DNA of 64,000 bases from Salinibacterium xinjiangense (GCF_014645015.1 NZ_BMLC01000002.1:248001-312000), one strand, 5' to 3'; positions 1-10,768 are shown, counted from the first letter of the stretch. Notes: generated by a model from the letters alone, not told the origin. Numbers and translations: made by a program.

Positions 1-1
1 G

Positions 2-3000
2 CACGAGCGGCTCAGCCCCAGCTCGGAGACGGTGGGCAAGCGCATAGCTGCCCTCCGCACCATCCGGAACTGGGCGGCCGGCGACCAACAGACCGCGTTC
101 GTCATGGTCGCCAGCGTGCGTGCTGCACTCCAGCCTCTCGCCGACAACCTGACCACCATCGAGCCCATCACGCTGGTGAAGGGTGGTCGTGGATACGACC
201 TCGCGCACCTCAGCCGCCGGCTCGTCGACCTCGCGTATGCCCGCGTCGACATGGTGACCCGACGGGGTGAGTTCGCGGTGCGCGGCGGTATCGTCGACGT
301 GTTCGCGCCGACCGACGAGCATCCACTCCGCCTCGAATTCTTCGGTGATGAGCTCGAGCAGGTTCGCGAATTCTCGGTCGCCGACCAGCGCTCGCTGCCA
401 ACGGAGATCACTGGGGCAGAGCTGCCGCCGAGCCGGGAGATGCTGCTGAGCGACAGCGTGCGCCAGCGTGCACGCGAGATGCAGCACGAGTTTCCGAGCC
501 TGTCGACGATGCTCGCGAAGATCGGCGAGGGAATTCCCGTCGACGGAATGGAGTCGCTCGCGCCGGCGCTCGTCGACCGGCTCGTGCCCCTCACCCACTA
601 TCTGCCGCAGGATGCCGCGATCGCTGTGCTCTCGCCCGAGAAGGTTGCGACGCGCGCGGTCAATCTCGCGGAGACGAATCGCGAATTCCTCAGTGCTGCG
701 TGGAACGCGGCAACCGCCGGAGCGGAGGCTCCGATCGACCTGGATGCTGGCGACTTCGTCACCCTCGCGAGGCTGCGCGAGGCTGCCGGTGACCGTCGGT
801 GGTGGACGCTCTCTGCGTTCGACTCTGGCGTTCCCGAAGAACTCGAGGCGACGGCACTCGAGTCGTACGTGCGCATCGAGGCACGTACGGTGCCGAACTT
901 CGCGGGCCAGCCAGACGGGGCCCTGGGCCACGTCGGCGAACTCCTGCGGGACGGCTGGACTGTTGCGGTCGTCTCCGAGGGAGCGGGACTCGTGGAGCGC
1001 ACAGCCAATGTGCTCGCCGAGCATGAGCTCGCCGGGCGGGCAGTAGACGCGTTTCCCGCGAAGGCCGAGCCCGGTGTCGCCTACCTGGTGCAGGCATCCG
1101 TCGACCAGGGTTTCGAGCTCGCCGAGATCAAGCTCGCGCTGTTCAGCGAGAGCGAGTTTTACGGTCGCACGGCCGGCTACGACACCCGCCAGGTCAAGAA
1201 GCTCGCGAGCCGCCGCAAAAACGTCGTCGATCCGCTGCAGCTCAAGGCCGGCGACTTCGTGGTGCACAACACCCACGGAATCGGCAGGTTCGTCGAACTC
1301 GTGCAACGCGAGGTGTCGACGGGTGGACGAAACGCGATCAGGACGCAACGGGAGTTCCTGGTTGTCGAGTACGCGCCCAATAAGCGCGGATACCCCGGGG
1401 ACAAGCTCTACGTTCCCACCGACCAGCTCGACCTGCTGAGCCGGTATGTCGGTGGCGAGGCTCCGGCGTTGAGCAAGATGGGCGGCAGCGACTGGGCCGC
1501 GGCCAAGGGTAAGGCGCGCAAGGCTGTTCGAGACATCGCCGTCGAACTGGTGAAGCTCTACAGCGCGCGCATGGCCTCCAAGGGGCACGCCTTCGGGCCG
1601 GATACCCCGTGGCAGCGCGAGCTCGAGGAGGCTTTCGCGTTCGTGGAGACGCCCGACCAGCTCACCACCATCGACGAGGTCAAGGCCGACATGGAGAGGC
1701 CGATACCGATGGATCGCCTGCTGAGCGGCGACGTCGGTTACGGCAAAACGGAGGTCGCCGTGCGCGCCGCGTTCAAGGCCGTTCAGGATGGCAAGCAGGT
1801 CGCGATGATCGTTCCGACGACGCTGCTCGTGCGCCAGCACATGGAGACGTTTGCCGAGCGGTTCGCAGGCTTCCCCGTGCACCTTCGCGCGCTCTCGAGG
1901 TTCCAGACCGACAAGGAATCGAAGGAGACCATGGCGGGCATGCAGGATGGCACGGTCGACGTCGTCATCGGCACACATCGCCTGCTCAGCAAGAACATCG
2001 CCTTCAAAGACCTCGGACTCGTCATCATCGACGAGGAGCAGCGCTTCGGCGTAGAGCACAAGGATGCGCTGAAGAAGCTGAAGACCAACGTCGACATCCT
2101 CGCGATGACGGCCACCCCGATTCCGCGAACCCTCGAGATGGCGGTCACCGGCATCCGGGAGATGTCGACGCTTGCTACCCCGCCGGAGGATCGCCACCCG
2201 ATCCTCTCCTTCGTCGGCCCGTACTCTGAGCGACAGGTGGGTGCCGCGATCAAGCGCGAGTTGCTGCGTGAGGGCCAGGTGTTCTACGTGCACAACCGGG
2301 TGGCGAGCATCAATCGCGTCGCCAACCAGCTGGCCGAGCTGGTGCCGGAGGCGCGGATCGCCGTCGCACACGGCCAGCTGCCCGAGCACGTGCTCGAGCA
2401 GGTCATGGTCGACTTCTGGGAGCGCAAGTTCGACGTGCTGGTGTCGACGACGATCATCGAGACCGGGCTGGATATCGCCAACGCCAACACCCTCATCATC
2501 GACCGGGCAGATAAGTACGGCCTGTCGCAGCTGCACCAGTTGCGGGGTCGGGTGGGTCGTGGCCGGGAGCGTGCGTATGCCTACTTCCTCTACGACGACC
2601 TGAAGCCGCTCACCGAAACCGGCCACGAGCGGCTGAACACCATCGCGGCCAACAACGAGCTCGGCGCCGGCATGCAGATTGCGCTGAAGGACCTCGAGAT
2701 CCGCGGTGCCGGAAACCTGCTCGGCGGCGAGCAGTCCGGGCATATCGCAGGGGTGGGCTTCGACCTGTACCTGCGCATGATCGGCGAGGCCGTCTCGGCC
2801 TTCCGTGGTGACGTCGCGGAAGGGCAGACGGAACTCCGGCTCGAGCTGCCCGTCGACGCGCACATCCCCGAGGACTACGTCGAGAGTGAGCGGCTCAGGC
2901 TTGAGGCCTACCAGAAGCTGTCCACGGCGTCTGCTCCGGCAGCGACGATCGACAGCATCGACAGGGTGATGGAGGAGCTCACCGACCGCTACGGCGAGCC

Positions 3001-3301
3001 GCCGGAACAGGTCGCCAACCTCATCGCCGTGTCGCGACTGCGCCGCATGGCGCAGAAATCCGGGCTCAGCGAGGTGGTCGTCATGGGAGACAAGCTGCGT
3101 GTCGCGCCAGCGAACCTCGCTGACTCGATCCAGGTGCGACTGCAGCGCATGTACCCGGGGGCTCGCTACCACGCCGCAGCCGCAGCCGTGCTGGTGCCGT
3201 TACCGCCAGAGCCGACAGACACGCAACTCATCGCCTGGACGACAGACCTGCTCGTCACCATCTTCGGCGCCGAGGTGTCAGCACCTGAGGTGGCGGTCTG
3301 A
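2..3301 (+). CDS. mfd: Transcription-repair coupling factor Mfd, 5' end cut by the window
   Basis: Mfd is a DNA translocase that removes RNA polymerase stalled at lesions and recruits UvrA. The frame is open from the first bases ([14 protein letters not shown]), so the start lies outside the window; about 1,100 of roughly 1,200 residues are present. Visible in order: the UvrB-homology region, the RNA-polymerase-interacting domain ([14 protein letters not shown]), helicase motif I in the variant form GDVGYGKTE, the DEEQRFG box, TATPIPRTL, and the RecG/Mfd motif region [15 protein letters not shown]. The C-terminal TRCF domain is complete. The stop lies one base before the next gene, so the two are probably co-transcribed. 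Identity is secure. Confidence 0.97.
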   Translation, partial: HERLSPSSETVGKRIAALRTIRNWAAGDQQTAFVMVASVRAALQPLADNLTTIEPITLVKGGRGYDLAHLSRRLVDLAYARVDMVTRRGEFAVRGGIVDVFAPTDEHPLRLEFFGDELEQVREFSVADQRSLPTEITGAELPPSREMLLSDSVRQRAREMQHEFPSLSTMLAKIGEGIPVDGMESLAPALVDRLVPLTHYLPQDAAIAVLSPEKVATRAVNLAETNREFLSAAWNAATAGAEAPIDLDAGDFVTLARLREAAGDRRWWTLSAFDSGVPEELEATALESYVRIEARTVPNFAGQPDGALGHVGELLRDGWTVAVVSEGAGLVERTANVLAEHELAGRAVDAFPAKAEPGVAYLVQASVDQGFELAEIKLALFSESEFYGRTAGYDTRQVKKLASRRKNVVDPLQLKAGDFVVHNTHGIGRFVELVQREVSTGGRNAIRTQREFLVVEYAPNKRGYPGDKLYVPTDQLDLLSRYVGGEAPALSKMGGSDWAAAKGKARKAVRDIAVELVKLYSARMASKGHAFGPDTPWQRELEEAFAFVETPDQLTTIDEVKADMERPIPMDRLLSGDVGYGKTEVAVRAAFKAVQDGKQVAMIVPTTLLVRQHMETFAERFAGFPVHLRALSRFQTDKESKETMAGMQDGTVDVVIGTHRLLSKNIAFKDLGLVIIDEEQRFGVEHKDALKKLKTNVDILAMTATPIPRTLEMAVTGIREMSTLATPPEDRHPILSFVGPYSERQVGAAIKRELLREGQVFYVHNRVASINRVANQLAELVPEARIAVAHGQLPEHVLEQVMVDFWERKFDVLVSTTIIETGLDIANANTLIIDRADKYGLSQLHQLRGRVGRGRERAYAYFLYDDLKPLTETGHERLNTIAANNELGAGMQIALKDLEIRGAGNLLGGEQSGHIAGVGFDLYLRMIGEAVSAFRGDVAEGQTELRLELPVDAHIPEDYVESERLRLEAYQKLSTASAPAATIDSIDRVMEELTDRYGEPPEQVANLIAVSRLRRMAQKSGLSEVVVMGDKLRVAPANLADSIQVRLQRMYPGARYHAAAAAVLVPLPPEPTDTQLIAWTTDLLVTIFGAEVSAPEVAV

Positions 3302-3302
3302 C

Positions 3303-5735
3303 GTGGGGTGGGTGAAGGTTCGCGGGGCGCGTGAGCACAACCTCAAAGACATCGATATCGATATTCCCCGCGACTCGCTGGTGGTCTTCACCGGTGTCTC
3401 AGGATCGGGGAAATCATCCCTCGCGTTCGGCACGCTGTACGCAGAAGCCCAGCGCCGTTACTTCGAGTCGGTTGCGCCGTACGCCCGCCGCCTGTTGAAC
3501 CAGGTCGGTGCGCCGGACGTGGAGGAGATCACCGGGCTTCCGCCGGCCGTTGCACTGCAACAACGACGTGGCGCCCCGAGTTCCCGCTCGACCGTCGGCA
3601 CGATCACCACGATGTCCAACCTTCTCCGGATGCTCTACTCGCGGGCGGGAACCTACCCCTCGGGCGCCGCACACCTGGCCGCCGAGGCGTTCTCCCCGAA
3701 CACCGCATCCGGAGCATGCCCGCGATGCCACGGTCTCGGGATGGTCCACGATGTCACCGAGCAACTGCTTGTTCCGGATGCGACGCTGAGCATCCGTGAG
3801 GGCGCCATCGCCGCCTGGCCCGGAGCATGGCAGGGCGCGAACCTCCGCAGCATCGTCAATGGCCTCGGAATCGATATCGACAAGCCCTGGCAGTCGTTGT
3901 CCCGCGCCGACCAGGAGTGGTTGCTGTACACGGAAGAACAACCGTCGGTGATGATCGAACCGGAGCCGGGCCGCGTCGACCACGGCTACTACGGCAAGTT
4001 CTGGAGTGCCAGAAGCCACGTGATGCATGTGCTCTCGCAATCGCAGAGCGAGAGGATGCGGGAGCGCGCACTGCGATTCGTGCGGAGCATCCCGTGCCCG
4101 GTCTGCGGCGGAAGCGGGCTGCGCCAGGAAGCGCGTGCGGTCACCTTCGCCGGTCTCGCCATCGGTGAGATGAATGCGCTGCCGTTCGCCGGGCTCGCAG
4201 CGGCGCTGAAAGAGGGCATCGACACCGACTTTCGCGGGGAGAGTCGTGAGGCGGCGACCCGGATCGTCACCGATATGATCGGCCGGGTCGATGAGCTGCT
4301 CGCCCTCGGGCTCGGATACCTGAGTCTCGGCCGGAATTCGACCACGCTCTCGACCGGGGAATCCCAGCGGCTGCGCATAGCGACGCAGTTGCGTTCAGGG
4401 CTGTTCGGCGTGGTCTATGTGCTGGATGAACCGTCCGCCGGGCTTCATCCCGCCGACGCTGCGCCACTTCTCGACGTGCTCCAGCGGCTCAAGGAATCCG
4501 GTAATTCCCTGTTCGTGGTCGAACACGACCTCGATGTGGTTCGGCGGGCCGACTGGGTGGTTGACATCGGCCCGGGGGCCGGTGAGGGTGGCGGGCACGT
4601 GATCTACTCCGGGCCCGTCGATGGGCTGGAAGGCGTCGAAGAATCCGTCACCGCCGCCTACCTGTTCCCGAAGGACGCGAGGGTCGAGCGCACGCTCCGA
4701 ACGCCTACCGGGTGGTTGAAACTTCACGGTGTGAGCCGTCATAACCTCGTCGATGTATCTGCCGAGTTCCCGCTCGGGGTGATGACGGCGGTGACGGGCG
4801 TCTCCGGCTCGGGAAAGTCGACTCTCGTGACCCAGGTGCTCGCGCAGGTGGTGCGTGATCGCCTTGGCGCGGGCTCCGATGAGGTGGAAGAAGATTCACT
4901 CGAGGTCGACGTGTCGGGCGTCACGGGGCTGGAGGCGCTCGATCGGCTGGTCGTCGTCGACCAGCGGCCGATCGGCCGCACGCCGCGCTCGAACCTCGCC
5001 ACCTATACCGGCATGTTCGATGTGGTGAGGAAGATCTTCGCCGCTACCGACGAAGCGCGCTCGCGCTCCTACGGTGCCGGGCGCTTCTCGTTCAACGTCG
5101 TCGGTGGTCGTTGTGAGACCTGCAAGGGCGAAGGCTTCATCTCGGTGGAGTTGATGTTCCTCCCGGGCACCTACGCGCCATGCACCACCTGTCATGGTGC
5201 CCGATACAACGCCGAGACGCTCGAGGTGAAGTACCGCGGCGAATCCATCGCCGATGTGCTCACGATGACCGTCGACACTGCGGCGGAGTTCTTCGCCGAT
5301 GTTCCTGCCGCCTCGCGCAGCCTGGAGACCCTCCGCGAGGTGGGGCTCGGGTATCTCCGGCTCGGGCAGCCGGCCACCGAGCTCAGCGGAGGCGAGGCGC
5401 AGCGCATCAAACTGGCTACCGAGTTGCAGAGGGCACATCGTGGTCATGCGCTCTACCTGCTCGACGAGCCGACCTCTGGCCTTCATCCGGCAGACACCCG
5501 GTTGCTGCTCGACCAGCTGCAACGACTCGTGGATGCCGGCAACACCGTGGCACTGGTGGAGCACGACCTTGCCGCCATCGCCGACGCCGACTGGGTCATC
5601 GACCTGGGGCCGGGCGGGGGCGATGCTGGTGGCTCGGTGGTCGCGGCGGGCACGCCGAACCAGGTCTCGCAGGGAGAAGGCGCCACGGCCGTGCATCTCG
5701 CGGCCTGGCTCGCCAGCCAGGCGAGAACGGGATAG
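3303..5735 (+). CDS. UvrA-like ABC ATPase lacking the UvrB-binding domain (UvrA2 type)
   Basis: The protein has 810 residues from a GTG one base after the mfd stop. It has the UvrA double-ATPase plan: Walker [10 protein letters not shown] near residue 35, a first zinc motif (CPRCHGLG ... CPVCGGSG), an STGESQRL signature, a second Walker [10 protein letters not shown] near 498, a second zinc module (CETCKGEGF ... [10 protein letters not shown]) near 603, and ELSGGEAQR. The first zinc motif comes near residue 138, not near 250 as in canonical UvrA. The missing stretch is where UvrB binds. Such UvrA2 paralogs are linked to damage or drug tolerance in other bacteria; the role here is inferred. 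A canonical uvrA is expected elsewhere. Its position directly behind mfd suggests translational coupling in a repair operon. Confidence 0.9.
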   Translation: MGWVKVRGAREHNLKDIDIDIPRDSLVVFTGVSGSGKSSLAFGTLYAEAQRRYFESVAPYARRLLNQVGAPDVEEITGLPPAVALQQRRGAPSSRSTVGTITTMSNLLRMLYSRAGTYPSGAAHLAAEAFSPNTASGACPRCHGLGMVHDVTEQLLVPDATLSIREGAIAAWPGAWQGANLRSIVNGLGIDIDKPWQSLSRADQEWLLYTEEQPSVMIEPEPGRVDHGYYGKFWSARSHVMHVLSQSQSERMRERALRFVRSIPCPVCGGSGLRQEARAVTFAGLAIGEMNALPFAGLAAALKEGIDTDFRGESREAATRIVTDMIGRVDELLALGLGYLSLGRNSTTLSTGESQRLRIATQLRSGLFGVVYVLDEPSAGLHPADAAPLLDVLQRLKESGNSLFVVEHDLDVVRRADWVVDIGPGAGEGGGHVIYSGPVDGLEGVEESVTAAYLFPKDARVERTLRTPTGWLKLHGVSRHNLVDVSAEFPLGVMTAVTGVSGSGKSTLVTQVLAQVVRDRLGAGSDEVEEDSLEVDVSGVTGLEALDRLVVVDQRPIGRTPRSNLATYTGMFDVVRKIFAATDEARSRSYGAGRFSFNVVGGRCETCKGEGFISVELMFLPGTYAPCTTCHGARYNAETLEVKYRGESIADVLTMTVDTAAEFFADVPAASRSLETLREVGLGYLRLGQPATELSGGEAQRIKLATELQRAHRGHALYLLDEPTSGLHPADTRLLLDQLQRLVDAGNTVALVEHDLAAIADADWVIDLGPGGGDAGGSVVAAGTPNQVSQGEGATAVHLAAWLASQARTG

Positions 5736-5787
5736 TGGCGAAGGCCGCTGCGGCAGCAGCCAGACCCGTCGTCACGTAGGCTGTACC

Positions 5788-5936
5788 TGTCGCAACTGGC
5801 GTTGAGATGGGCAACCATCGGGGAGTGACAGCCGTGATTGTCGAGACTGTGATCGTGCAGACTGTGATCGTCTCAGCGGAAGCAGCACGATTGGGCCGTA
5901 CGCCTGGGCTCAACGGATACCTCTGTTCTATCCGTT
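5788..5936 (+). promoter_or_regulatory. ZTP (pfl) riboswitch upstream of glyA-folD
   Basis: P1 pairs TGTCGC (5788-5793) with GTGACA (5825-5830). P2 is GATGG-GCAA-CCATC (5806-5819) with a GNRA loop, followed by the conserved GGGGAG. GGCG (5798-5801) can form the pseudoknot with CGCC (5901-5904), inside the conserved CGCCTGGGC element at 5901-5909. The two halves are joined by a linker holding a 12-bp direct repeat (5845-5856, 5860-5871). An 8-bp hairpin follows (AACGGATA 5912-5919 with TATCCGTT 5929-5936). It has no T-tract and ends 8 bases before the Shine-Dalgarno, so translational control is more likely than termination. ZTP riboswitches sense ZTP/ZMP, a sign of 10-formyl-THF shortage, which fits glyA-folD downstream. 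Confidence 0.88.
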
Positions 5937-5957
5937 CGAGTGTCTTTAGGAGCGCCC

Positions 5958-7265
5958 ATGTCTGACCCCATCACCTCACCGTTGTCCCGGTTCGATTCAC
6001 CGCTGGCCGACGTCGATCCCGAGATCGCGCAGGTTCTCGAGCAAGAACTCGGCCGCCAGCGTGGCACGCTCGAGATGATCGCGAGCGAGAACTTCGTGCC
6101 CCGCGCCGTGCTCGAGGCCCAAGGCTCGGTGTTGACGAACAAGTACGCGGAGGGATACCCCGGCCGCCGGTACTACGGCGGTTGCGAATTCGTGGACGTC
6201 GCCGAGAGCCTCGCGATCTCGCGCGCCAAGAGCCTGTTCGGTGCGGCGTACGCCAACGTCCAGCCGCACTCGGGTGCCACGGCGAATGCGGCGGTGCTCG
6301 CCGCGATCGCCCAGCCTGGCGACCGCATCCTGGGCCTCGAACTCGCCCACGGTGGCCACCTCACGCACGGCATGCGCCTGAACTTCTCCGGCAAGCTCTA
6401 TGAGGCGCACGCTTACGGCGTCGACCCGCAGAGCTACCTGATCGACATGGATGCGGTGCGCGAGAAGGCCCGCGAGGTCAAACCGCACGTGCTCATCGCC
6501 GGGTGGTCCGCTTACTCCCGCCAGCTCGACTTCGCCGCTTATCGCGAGATCGCCGACGAGGTCGGTGCGAAACTCTGGGTGGACATGGCTCACATCTCCG
6601 GACTGGTTGCGGCCAAGCTGCATCCATCGCCCGTGCCATACGCTGACGTGGTCTCGTCGACCGTGCACAAGACCCTGGGTGGCCCGCGTGCGGGATTCAT
6701 CATGACCAACGACCTCGAGCTGCAGAAGAAGATCAACTCGAACGTGTTCCCCGGCCAGCAGGGCGGGCCGCTCATGCACGTCATCGCGGCCAAGGCCACC
6801 GCGTTCAAGCTCGCGGCCGAGCCGGAGTTCATCGACCGCCAGGCGCGCACCATCCGTGGCGCCCAGATCCTCGCCGAGCGCCTCACTGCGCCCGACGCCG
6901 TGGCTGCGGGAATCGACGTACTCACCGGAGGAACCGACGTGCACCTCGTGCTCGTCGACCTGCGGAACGCGCCGATCCACGGCCAGGAGGCAGAAGACAT
7001 CCTGCACGAGGTCGGAATCACCGTGAACCGCAACGCCGTGCCGTTCGACCCGCGCCCGCCGATGACCCCATCCGGGCTCCGTATCGGCACCCCGGCCCTC
7101 GCGACGCGTGGCTTCGGCGACGTGGAGTTCACCGAGGTGGCAGACATCATCGCCGAGGCGCTCAAGCCGGCACCGGATGTTGCGGCCCTCCGCGCGCGCG
7201 TACTGAAGCTGACCGACGGCTATCCCCTCTACCCGGGCCTTGAGAGCCCGGGGTCCTGGCACTGA
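5958..7265 (+). CDS. glyA: Serine hydroxymethyltransferase
   Basis: Converts serine and tetrahydrofolate to glycine and 5,10-methylene-THF, a cytosolic PLP enzyme. The ATG at 5958 is preceded by TTTAGGAG at good spacing; an in-frame GTG at 5940 is less likely because it precedes that ribosome site. 435 residues is a normal length. Seen: the N-terminal [20 protein letters not shown], the PLP-lysine region [15 protein letters not shown] and the C-terminal [13 protein letters not shown]. It overlaps folD by one base (TGATG). Both genes lie under the ZTP riboswitch, so expression probably rises when one-carbon folate is short. Confidence 0.97.
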   Translation: MSDPITSPLSRFDSPLADVDPEIAQVLEQELGRQRGTLEMIASENFVPRAVLEAQGSVLTNKYAEGYPGRRYYGGCEFVDVAESLAISRAKSLFGAAYANVQPHSGATANAAVLAAIAQPGDRILGLELAHGGHLTHGMRLNFSGKLYEAHAYGVDPQSYLIDMDAVREKAREVKPHVLIAGWSAYSRQLDFAAYREIADEVGAKLWVDMAHISGLVAAKLHPSPVPYADVVSSTVHKTLGGPRAGFIMTNDLELQKKINSNVFPGQQGGPLMHVIAAKATAFKLAAEPEFIDRQARTIRGAQILAERLTAPDAVAAGIDVLTGGTDVHLVLVDLRNAPIHGQEAEDILHEVGITVNRNAVPFDPRPPMTPSGLRIGTPALATRGFGDVEFTEVADIIAEALKPAPDVAALRARVLKLTDGYPLYPGLESPGSWH

Positions 7266-8146
7266 TGGTCGCTGTGAAGCTCGACGGAGTCGCCACCGCG
7301 AAAGCGGTCAAGGCCGAACTCGCCGAGCGCATCACCGCGCTCACCGCCAGGGGCGTCACTCCCGGCCTCGGCACGCTGCTGGTCGGAAGCGACCCTGGTT
7401 CGCTGTCGTATGTTGCGGGCAAGCACCGCGATTGCGCCGAGGTGGGCATCGAGTCGATCCGTGTCGACCTTCCGGGGACGGCGACGGCCGATGAGGTTCG
7501 CGCGGCGATCGCTGGCCTCAACGCGAACCCTGCGGTGACGGGCTACATCATCCAGCTTCCGCTGCCAGCGGGTCTCGACGAGAATGCGATGCTCGAGCTG
7601 ATGGATCCGGACAAGGATGCCGACGGACTGCACCCGACGAACCTGGGCCGGCTCGTGCTCGGTGTCGGTGGTGAGATCACTTCGCCGTTGCCGTGCACGC
7701 CGGCCGGAATCGTGGAGATGCTGCAGCGTTACGGCGTTCCGATCTCGGGGCGTCATGTCGTCGTGGTCGGCCGCGGGCTGACCGTCGGGCGCCCGCTCGG
7801 CCTCCTGCTGACGCGCAAGGGACTGGATGCCACGGTGACACTGACGCACTCGCGCACCGTCGACCTCGAGAGCTATGTGCGCCAGGCTGACATCCTCGTT
7901 GCCGCGGTGGGAGTCGCCGGGCTCATCAAGCCCGAATGGCTGAAGCCGGGCGCCGCGGTGCTCGATGTCGGAATCACGCGAGTGGTCAATCCGGAGACCG
8001 GCACGGCGCGACTGGTCGGCGACGTCGATCCTTCAGCGGTGGATGTCGCGGGCTACCTGTCGCCAGTGCCCGGCGGGGTCGGCCCGATGACCCGTGCCAT
8101 GCTGCTGAGAAACGTTGTTGATGCAGCCGAAAGGAGCTTGTCGTGA
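7265..8146 (+). CDS. folD: Bifunctional methylenetetrahydrofolate dehydrogenase / cyclohydrolase
   Basis: Oxidises 5,10-methylene-THF with NADP and hydrolyses the product to 10-formyl-THF, directly after GlyA in the pathway. 293 residues, normal for FolD. Seen: the catalytic segment YVAGKHRDC (the Tyr-x3-Lys pair), IIQLPLP, DGLHPTN, the nucleotide-binding [13 protein letters not shown] and the C-terminal [13 protein letters not shown]. The start overlaps the glyA stop. A small membrane peptide begins inside its last codons. Confidence 0.96.
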   Translation: MVAVKLDGVATAKAVKAELAERITALTARGVTPGLGTLLVGSDPGSLSYVAGKHRDCAEVGIESIRVDLPGTATADEVRAAIAGLNANPAVTGYIIQLPLPAGLDENAMLELMDPDKDADGLHPTNLGRLVLGVGGEITSPLPCTPAGIVEMLQRYGVPISGRHVVVVGRGLTVGRPLGLLLTRKGLDATVTLTHSRTVDLESYVRQADILVAAVGVAGLIKPEWLKPGAAVLDVGITRVVNPETGTARLVGDVDPSAVDVAGYLSPVPGGVGPMTRAMLLRNVVDAAERSLS

Positions 8147-8244
8147 AGCGTTTTCCCTGGGGTCGATTCTGGCTCACCGTCGGAGTTTTCGTGGGCATCG
8201 TCGGTATCGTCAGCTTCACCCTGAAGTACCTCGAGGTCTTCTAG
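8143..8244 (+). CDS. 33-residue single-span membrane peptide
   Basis: A GTG at 8143 overlaps the folD stop (GTGA) and is preceded by AAAGGAG at 8130-8136. The product begins [10 protein letters not shown], then carries one hydrophobic span of about 18 residues ([17 protein letters not shown]) and ends KYLEVF. Cationic N-terminus, one helix and an acidic end suggest an N-in membrane peptide. The ribosome site and coupled start support translation. No family is recognised. A role linked to glyA-folD is only suggested by position. Confidence 0.6.
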   Translation: MKRFPWGRFWLTVGVFVGIVGIVSFTLKYLEVF

Positions 8245-8285
8245 CCTGCAGCCTGCTCCCGCGAACCCTGTCCCACTCGCGCCAC

Positions 8286-8376
8286 CCTTCCGAAATGACG
8301 GAGAACTCGTTGCCTGGGCCGGGTGGGTCGCCGGAATCACGGGGCTTGCGGCTCCGGATTCCGTCATTTCGGAAGG
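8286..8376. repeat. Long-armed inverted repeat, copy 1, between convergent folD and galK
   Basis: CCTTCCGAAATGACGGA (8286-8302) is repeated exactly as its reverse complement at 8360-8376, around a 57-base GC-rich middle. A T-tract (8383-8388) follows the right arm, so the hairpin could end folD transcription. The same 17-base arm recurs at 41494 in a second hairpin of similar size, also between convergent genes, so this is a dispersed family and not a one-off terminator. No coding sequence is seen in 8245-8464. Confidence 0.75.
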
Positions 8377-8464
8377 TGGGTGTTTTTTCGGTGGTGTCAG
8401 TTGCGACTGATGTCAGTCTGAACTGACATTGACTTTTGGGACGTCGCCCGGTGGCGCCGGTGGC

Positions 8465-9625
8465 TCAGCGATCGCGCTGGGCACCGTTCGAGGCCGTCAC
8501 CGTGAACATGGTCGGCTGGCTGAATCCGTGCTCGGCGAACGCGCCATCGATGGCGACCTGGATCCGCGAGATTCCGGACGCCGGCACCAGGGCAATGGCG
8601 GCGCCCCCGAAACCGCCGCCGGTCATCCGCGCGCCGATCGCACCGTTCGCCTGTGCCGTCTCCACCGCGAGGTCGAGTTCGGGCACCGAGATCTCGAAGT
8701 CGTCGCGCATGGAGAGGTGCGAGGCATCCAGCAGGTCACCGATGGCGGTGGGTCCCTCAGATCGGAGCACCCTGACGGTGTCGAGCACGCGCTGGTTCTC
8801 GGTCACGACATGCCGCACGCGTCGGAAGGTCTCATCGTCGAGCGTCTCCCTGGCTCGCGGCAGGTCGTCGGCGCTCAGGTCGCGCAGCGACGACACCCCC
8901 ATGCCGGCCGCTCCCGCCTCGCAGGACGCTCGCCGATCTGCGTAACCGCCCGTCGAGTGGTCGTGCGACACACCGGTATCGATGATCAGCAGCTCGAGCC
9001 CGGCCTCGGCGAAGCCCAGCGGCACAAGCTCTGACTGGAGGCTGCGGCAGTCGAGGAAGACGGCGTGGTCGTCCTGGCCGAGTAAGGATGCCGACTGGTC
9101 CATGATGCCGGTAGGGGCACCGACCGCCTTGTTCTCGGCGAGCTGTCCGGCCCTGGCGAGGGCCGGCCGGTCCAGGCCGAGCTGCCAGACCTCATCGAGG
9201 GCGACGGCGACGGCGCTTTCGATGGCGGCGGATGACGAGAGCCCCGCGCCCACGGGCACCGTCGACTCGATGTACAGGTCCACCCCGGGCACAGCGGCCA
9301 GGTCGGCCCCGGCCTCGCCCAGTGCCCAGGCCACCCCGAGCGGATACGCGGACCAGCCTTCCAGCCGTGACGGCGCCAGTTCGGCCAGCGGGATGCCCGC
9401 CATCTCATCCGCGAATTCGCTCGCCACGTTCATCCGGGAGTCGTCCCGGACGCCGAGCGCGACGACGGTGCGTCGGTTGATCGCGAATGGCAGCACGAAG
9501 CCCTCGTTGTAGTCGGTGTGCTCACCGATGAGGTTCACCCGGCCGGGTGCGGACCAGATGCCCAGCGGAGCATATCCGTGAACATGCTCGAAGCCTTCTG
9601 TGACGTCGTCCCTGATGTCGCTCAT
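8465..9625 (-). CDS. galK: Galactokinase
   Basis: Phosphorylates alpha-D-galactose at C1, first committed step of the Leloir pathway. 386 residues, GHMP kinase fold. Seen: the galactokinase signature GRVNLIGEHTDYNEG near residue 28, the ATP-binding VPVGAGLSSSAA motif, and the C-terminal MTGGGFGGAAIAL. The ATG at 9625 overlaps the end of galT by four bases, so it is translated as the second gene of a galT-galK operon. Transcription starts at the divergent operator at 10727-10755. Confidence 0.96.
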   Translation of the reverse strand: MSDIRDDVTEGFEHVHGYAPLGIWSAPGRVNLIGEHTDYNEGFVLPFAINRRTVVALGVRDDSRMNVASEFADEMAGIPLAELAPSRLEGWSAYPLGVAWALGEAGADLAAVPGVDLYIESTVPVGAGLSSSAAIESAVAVALDEVWQLGLDRPALARAGQLAENKAVGAPTGIMDQSASLLGQDDHAVFLDCRSLQSELVPLGFAEAGLELLIIDTGVSHDHSTGGYADRRASCEAGAAGMGVSSLRDLSADDLPRARETLDDETFRRVRHVVTENQRVLDTVRVLRSEGPTAIGDLLDASHLSMRDDFEISVPELDLAVETAQANGAIGARMTGGGFGGAAIALVPASGISRIQVAIDGAFAEHGFSQPTMFTVTASNGAQRDR

Positions 9626-10719
9626 GCGCGATCGATGCCTTCCCTGATGAATGCGGCCGTCTGCTCGGGAAGAATGTCACCGATCCACGCGCCCATCGCC
9701 GCCTCAGAGCCCGCGAGGTATTTCAGTTTAGTTTCCGCCCGTCGGGGGCTGGTCACCTGCAGCATGAGCCGGATGTCGTCGCGAGCGACCGTCACCGGCG
9801 CCTGGTGCCAGGCTGCGATGTAGGGCGTGGGGGTGGTGTACAACGCGTCGATGCCACGGAGGACCCTGAGGTACATGCCGGCGAGTTCTGTGCGCTCTGC
9901 ATCATTGGTCGCGGCAAAGTCGGGGATGTGGCGGTGCGGCAGCATGTGCACCTCGATGGGCCAGCGGGCCGCGAACGGCACGAAGGCCGTCCAGTGTTCG
10001 CCGCGCAACACCACCCGGTCGGACGCGCCCTCGAAGTCGAGAATCGACTGGAACAAGCCGGGGCCAAATTTCTCGATCGAGGCGACCACGCGCTGCGTGC
10101 GCGGCGTGATGTAGGGGTACGAGTAGATCTGGCCGTGCGGATGGCGCAGAGTCACGCCGATCTCCTCACCCCGGTTCTCGAAAGGAAATACCTGCTGCAC
10201 TCCCGGGATCGCACTGAGAGCTTCGGTGCGGTCGGCCCAGGCCTCGATGACGGTTCGGGCGCGGGATTCGGTCAGGGTGCCGAACGATCCTTCGTGTTCC
10301 GGGCTGAAGCAGACCACCTCACAGCGGCCGACCGAGGGAAGCGAGCGACCGAGCCCGATCTCGTCGAGCAGTGCTGGATCGAAGGCGTCGTGGGAGGGTC
10401 CGAACGACGGCGACCGATTCTCGAAGACCGCGACGTCATAGTTGCTTGGCACCTCGGACGGATTGGCGGGGCTCGCCGGCGCGAGCGGATCCTGGTCGGC
10501 GGGTGGTAGGAAGACCCGGTTCTGGCGGGCAGCTGCGATCGAGACCCATTCGTCGGTGAGCGGATCCTGGCGCATGCTCGCGGTCGCGGGGCGCGGGTCG
10601 AGCACACGCGAGTCGATGGCGCGCTCTGGGGGGAGGGTGGAGTGCGCGTCGTCGAAGTAGATGAGTTCGCGACCGTCGGCGAGCGTGGTCGAGTGTTTCG
10701 TGATTCCTGCCATCAGCAT
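9622..10719 (-). CDS. galT: Galactose-1-phosphate uridylyltransferase
   Basis: Exchanges UMP between UDP-glucose and galactose-1-phosphate. The catalytic HPH triad is visible in TLRHPHGQIYSYP; a second His-rich segment, EVHMLPHRHIPDF, fits metal or substrate binding. From the ATG at 10719 (MLMAGITKHS) it has 365 residues; a second ATG at 10713 is an equal candidate. There is no strong Shine-Dalgarno, and the start lies eight bases from the operator palindrome, so a very short leader or leaderless transcript is possible. First gene of galT-galK. Confidence 0.94.
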   Translation of the reverse strand: MLMAGITKHSTTLADGRELIYFDDAHSTLPPERAIDSRVLDPRPATASMRQDPLTDEWVSIAAARQNRVFLPPADQDPLAPASPANPSEVPSNYDVAVFENRSPSFGPSHDAFDPALLDEIGLGRSLPSVGRCEVVCFSPEHEGSFGTLTESRARTVIEAWADRTEALSAIPGVQQVFPFENRGEEIGVTLRHPHGQIYSYPYITPRTQRVVASIEKFGPGLFQSILDFEGASDRVVLRGEHWTAFVPFAARWPIEVHMLPHRHIPDFAATNDAERTELAGMYLRVLRGIDALYTTPTPYIAAWHQAPVTVARDDIRLMLQVTSPRRAETKLKYLAGSEAAMGAWIGDILPEQTAAFIREGIDRA

Positions 10720-10726
10720 GGTATTA

Positions 10727-10755
10727 CGATATCGAAAGTTGACCTTTCGATATCG
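10727..10755. promoter_or_regulatory. Perfect palindromic operator in the galT / deoR divergent promoter
   Basis: CGATATCGAAAG (10727-10738) and CTTTCGATATCG (10744-10755) form a perfect 12+12 bp inverted repeat around TTGAC. Each arm itself contains the palindrome CGATATCG. TTGAC could double as a -35 element, so bound repressor would block polymerase. The right arm ends directly at the ribosome site (GGAGG) of the DeoR-family gene and the left arm lies beside the galT start, so one site can control both directions. Binding by the adjacent regulator is inferred. Confidence 0.8.
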
Positions 10756-10768
10756 GAGGAATTCGTAA

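Noticed and set aside
3303-5735. Canonical uvrA
   Set aside because: The first zinc motif comes about 115 residues too early, so the UvrB-binding region is absent.
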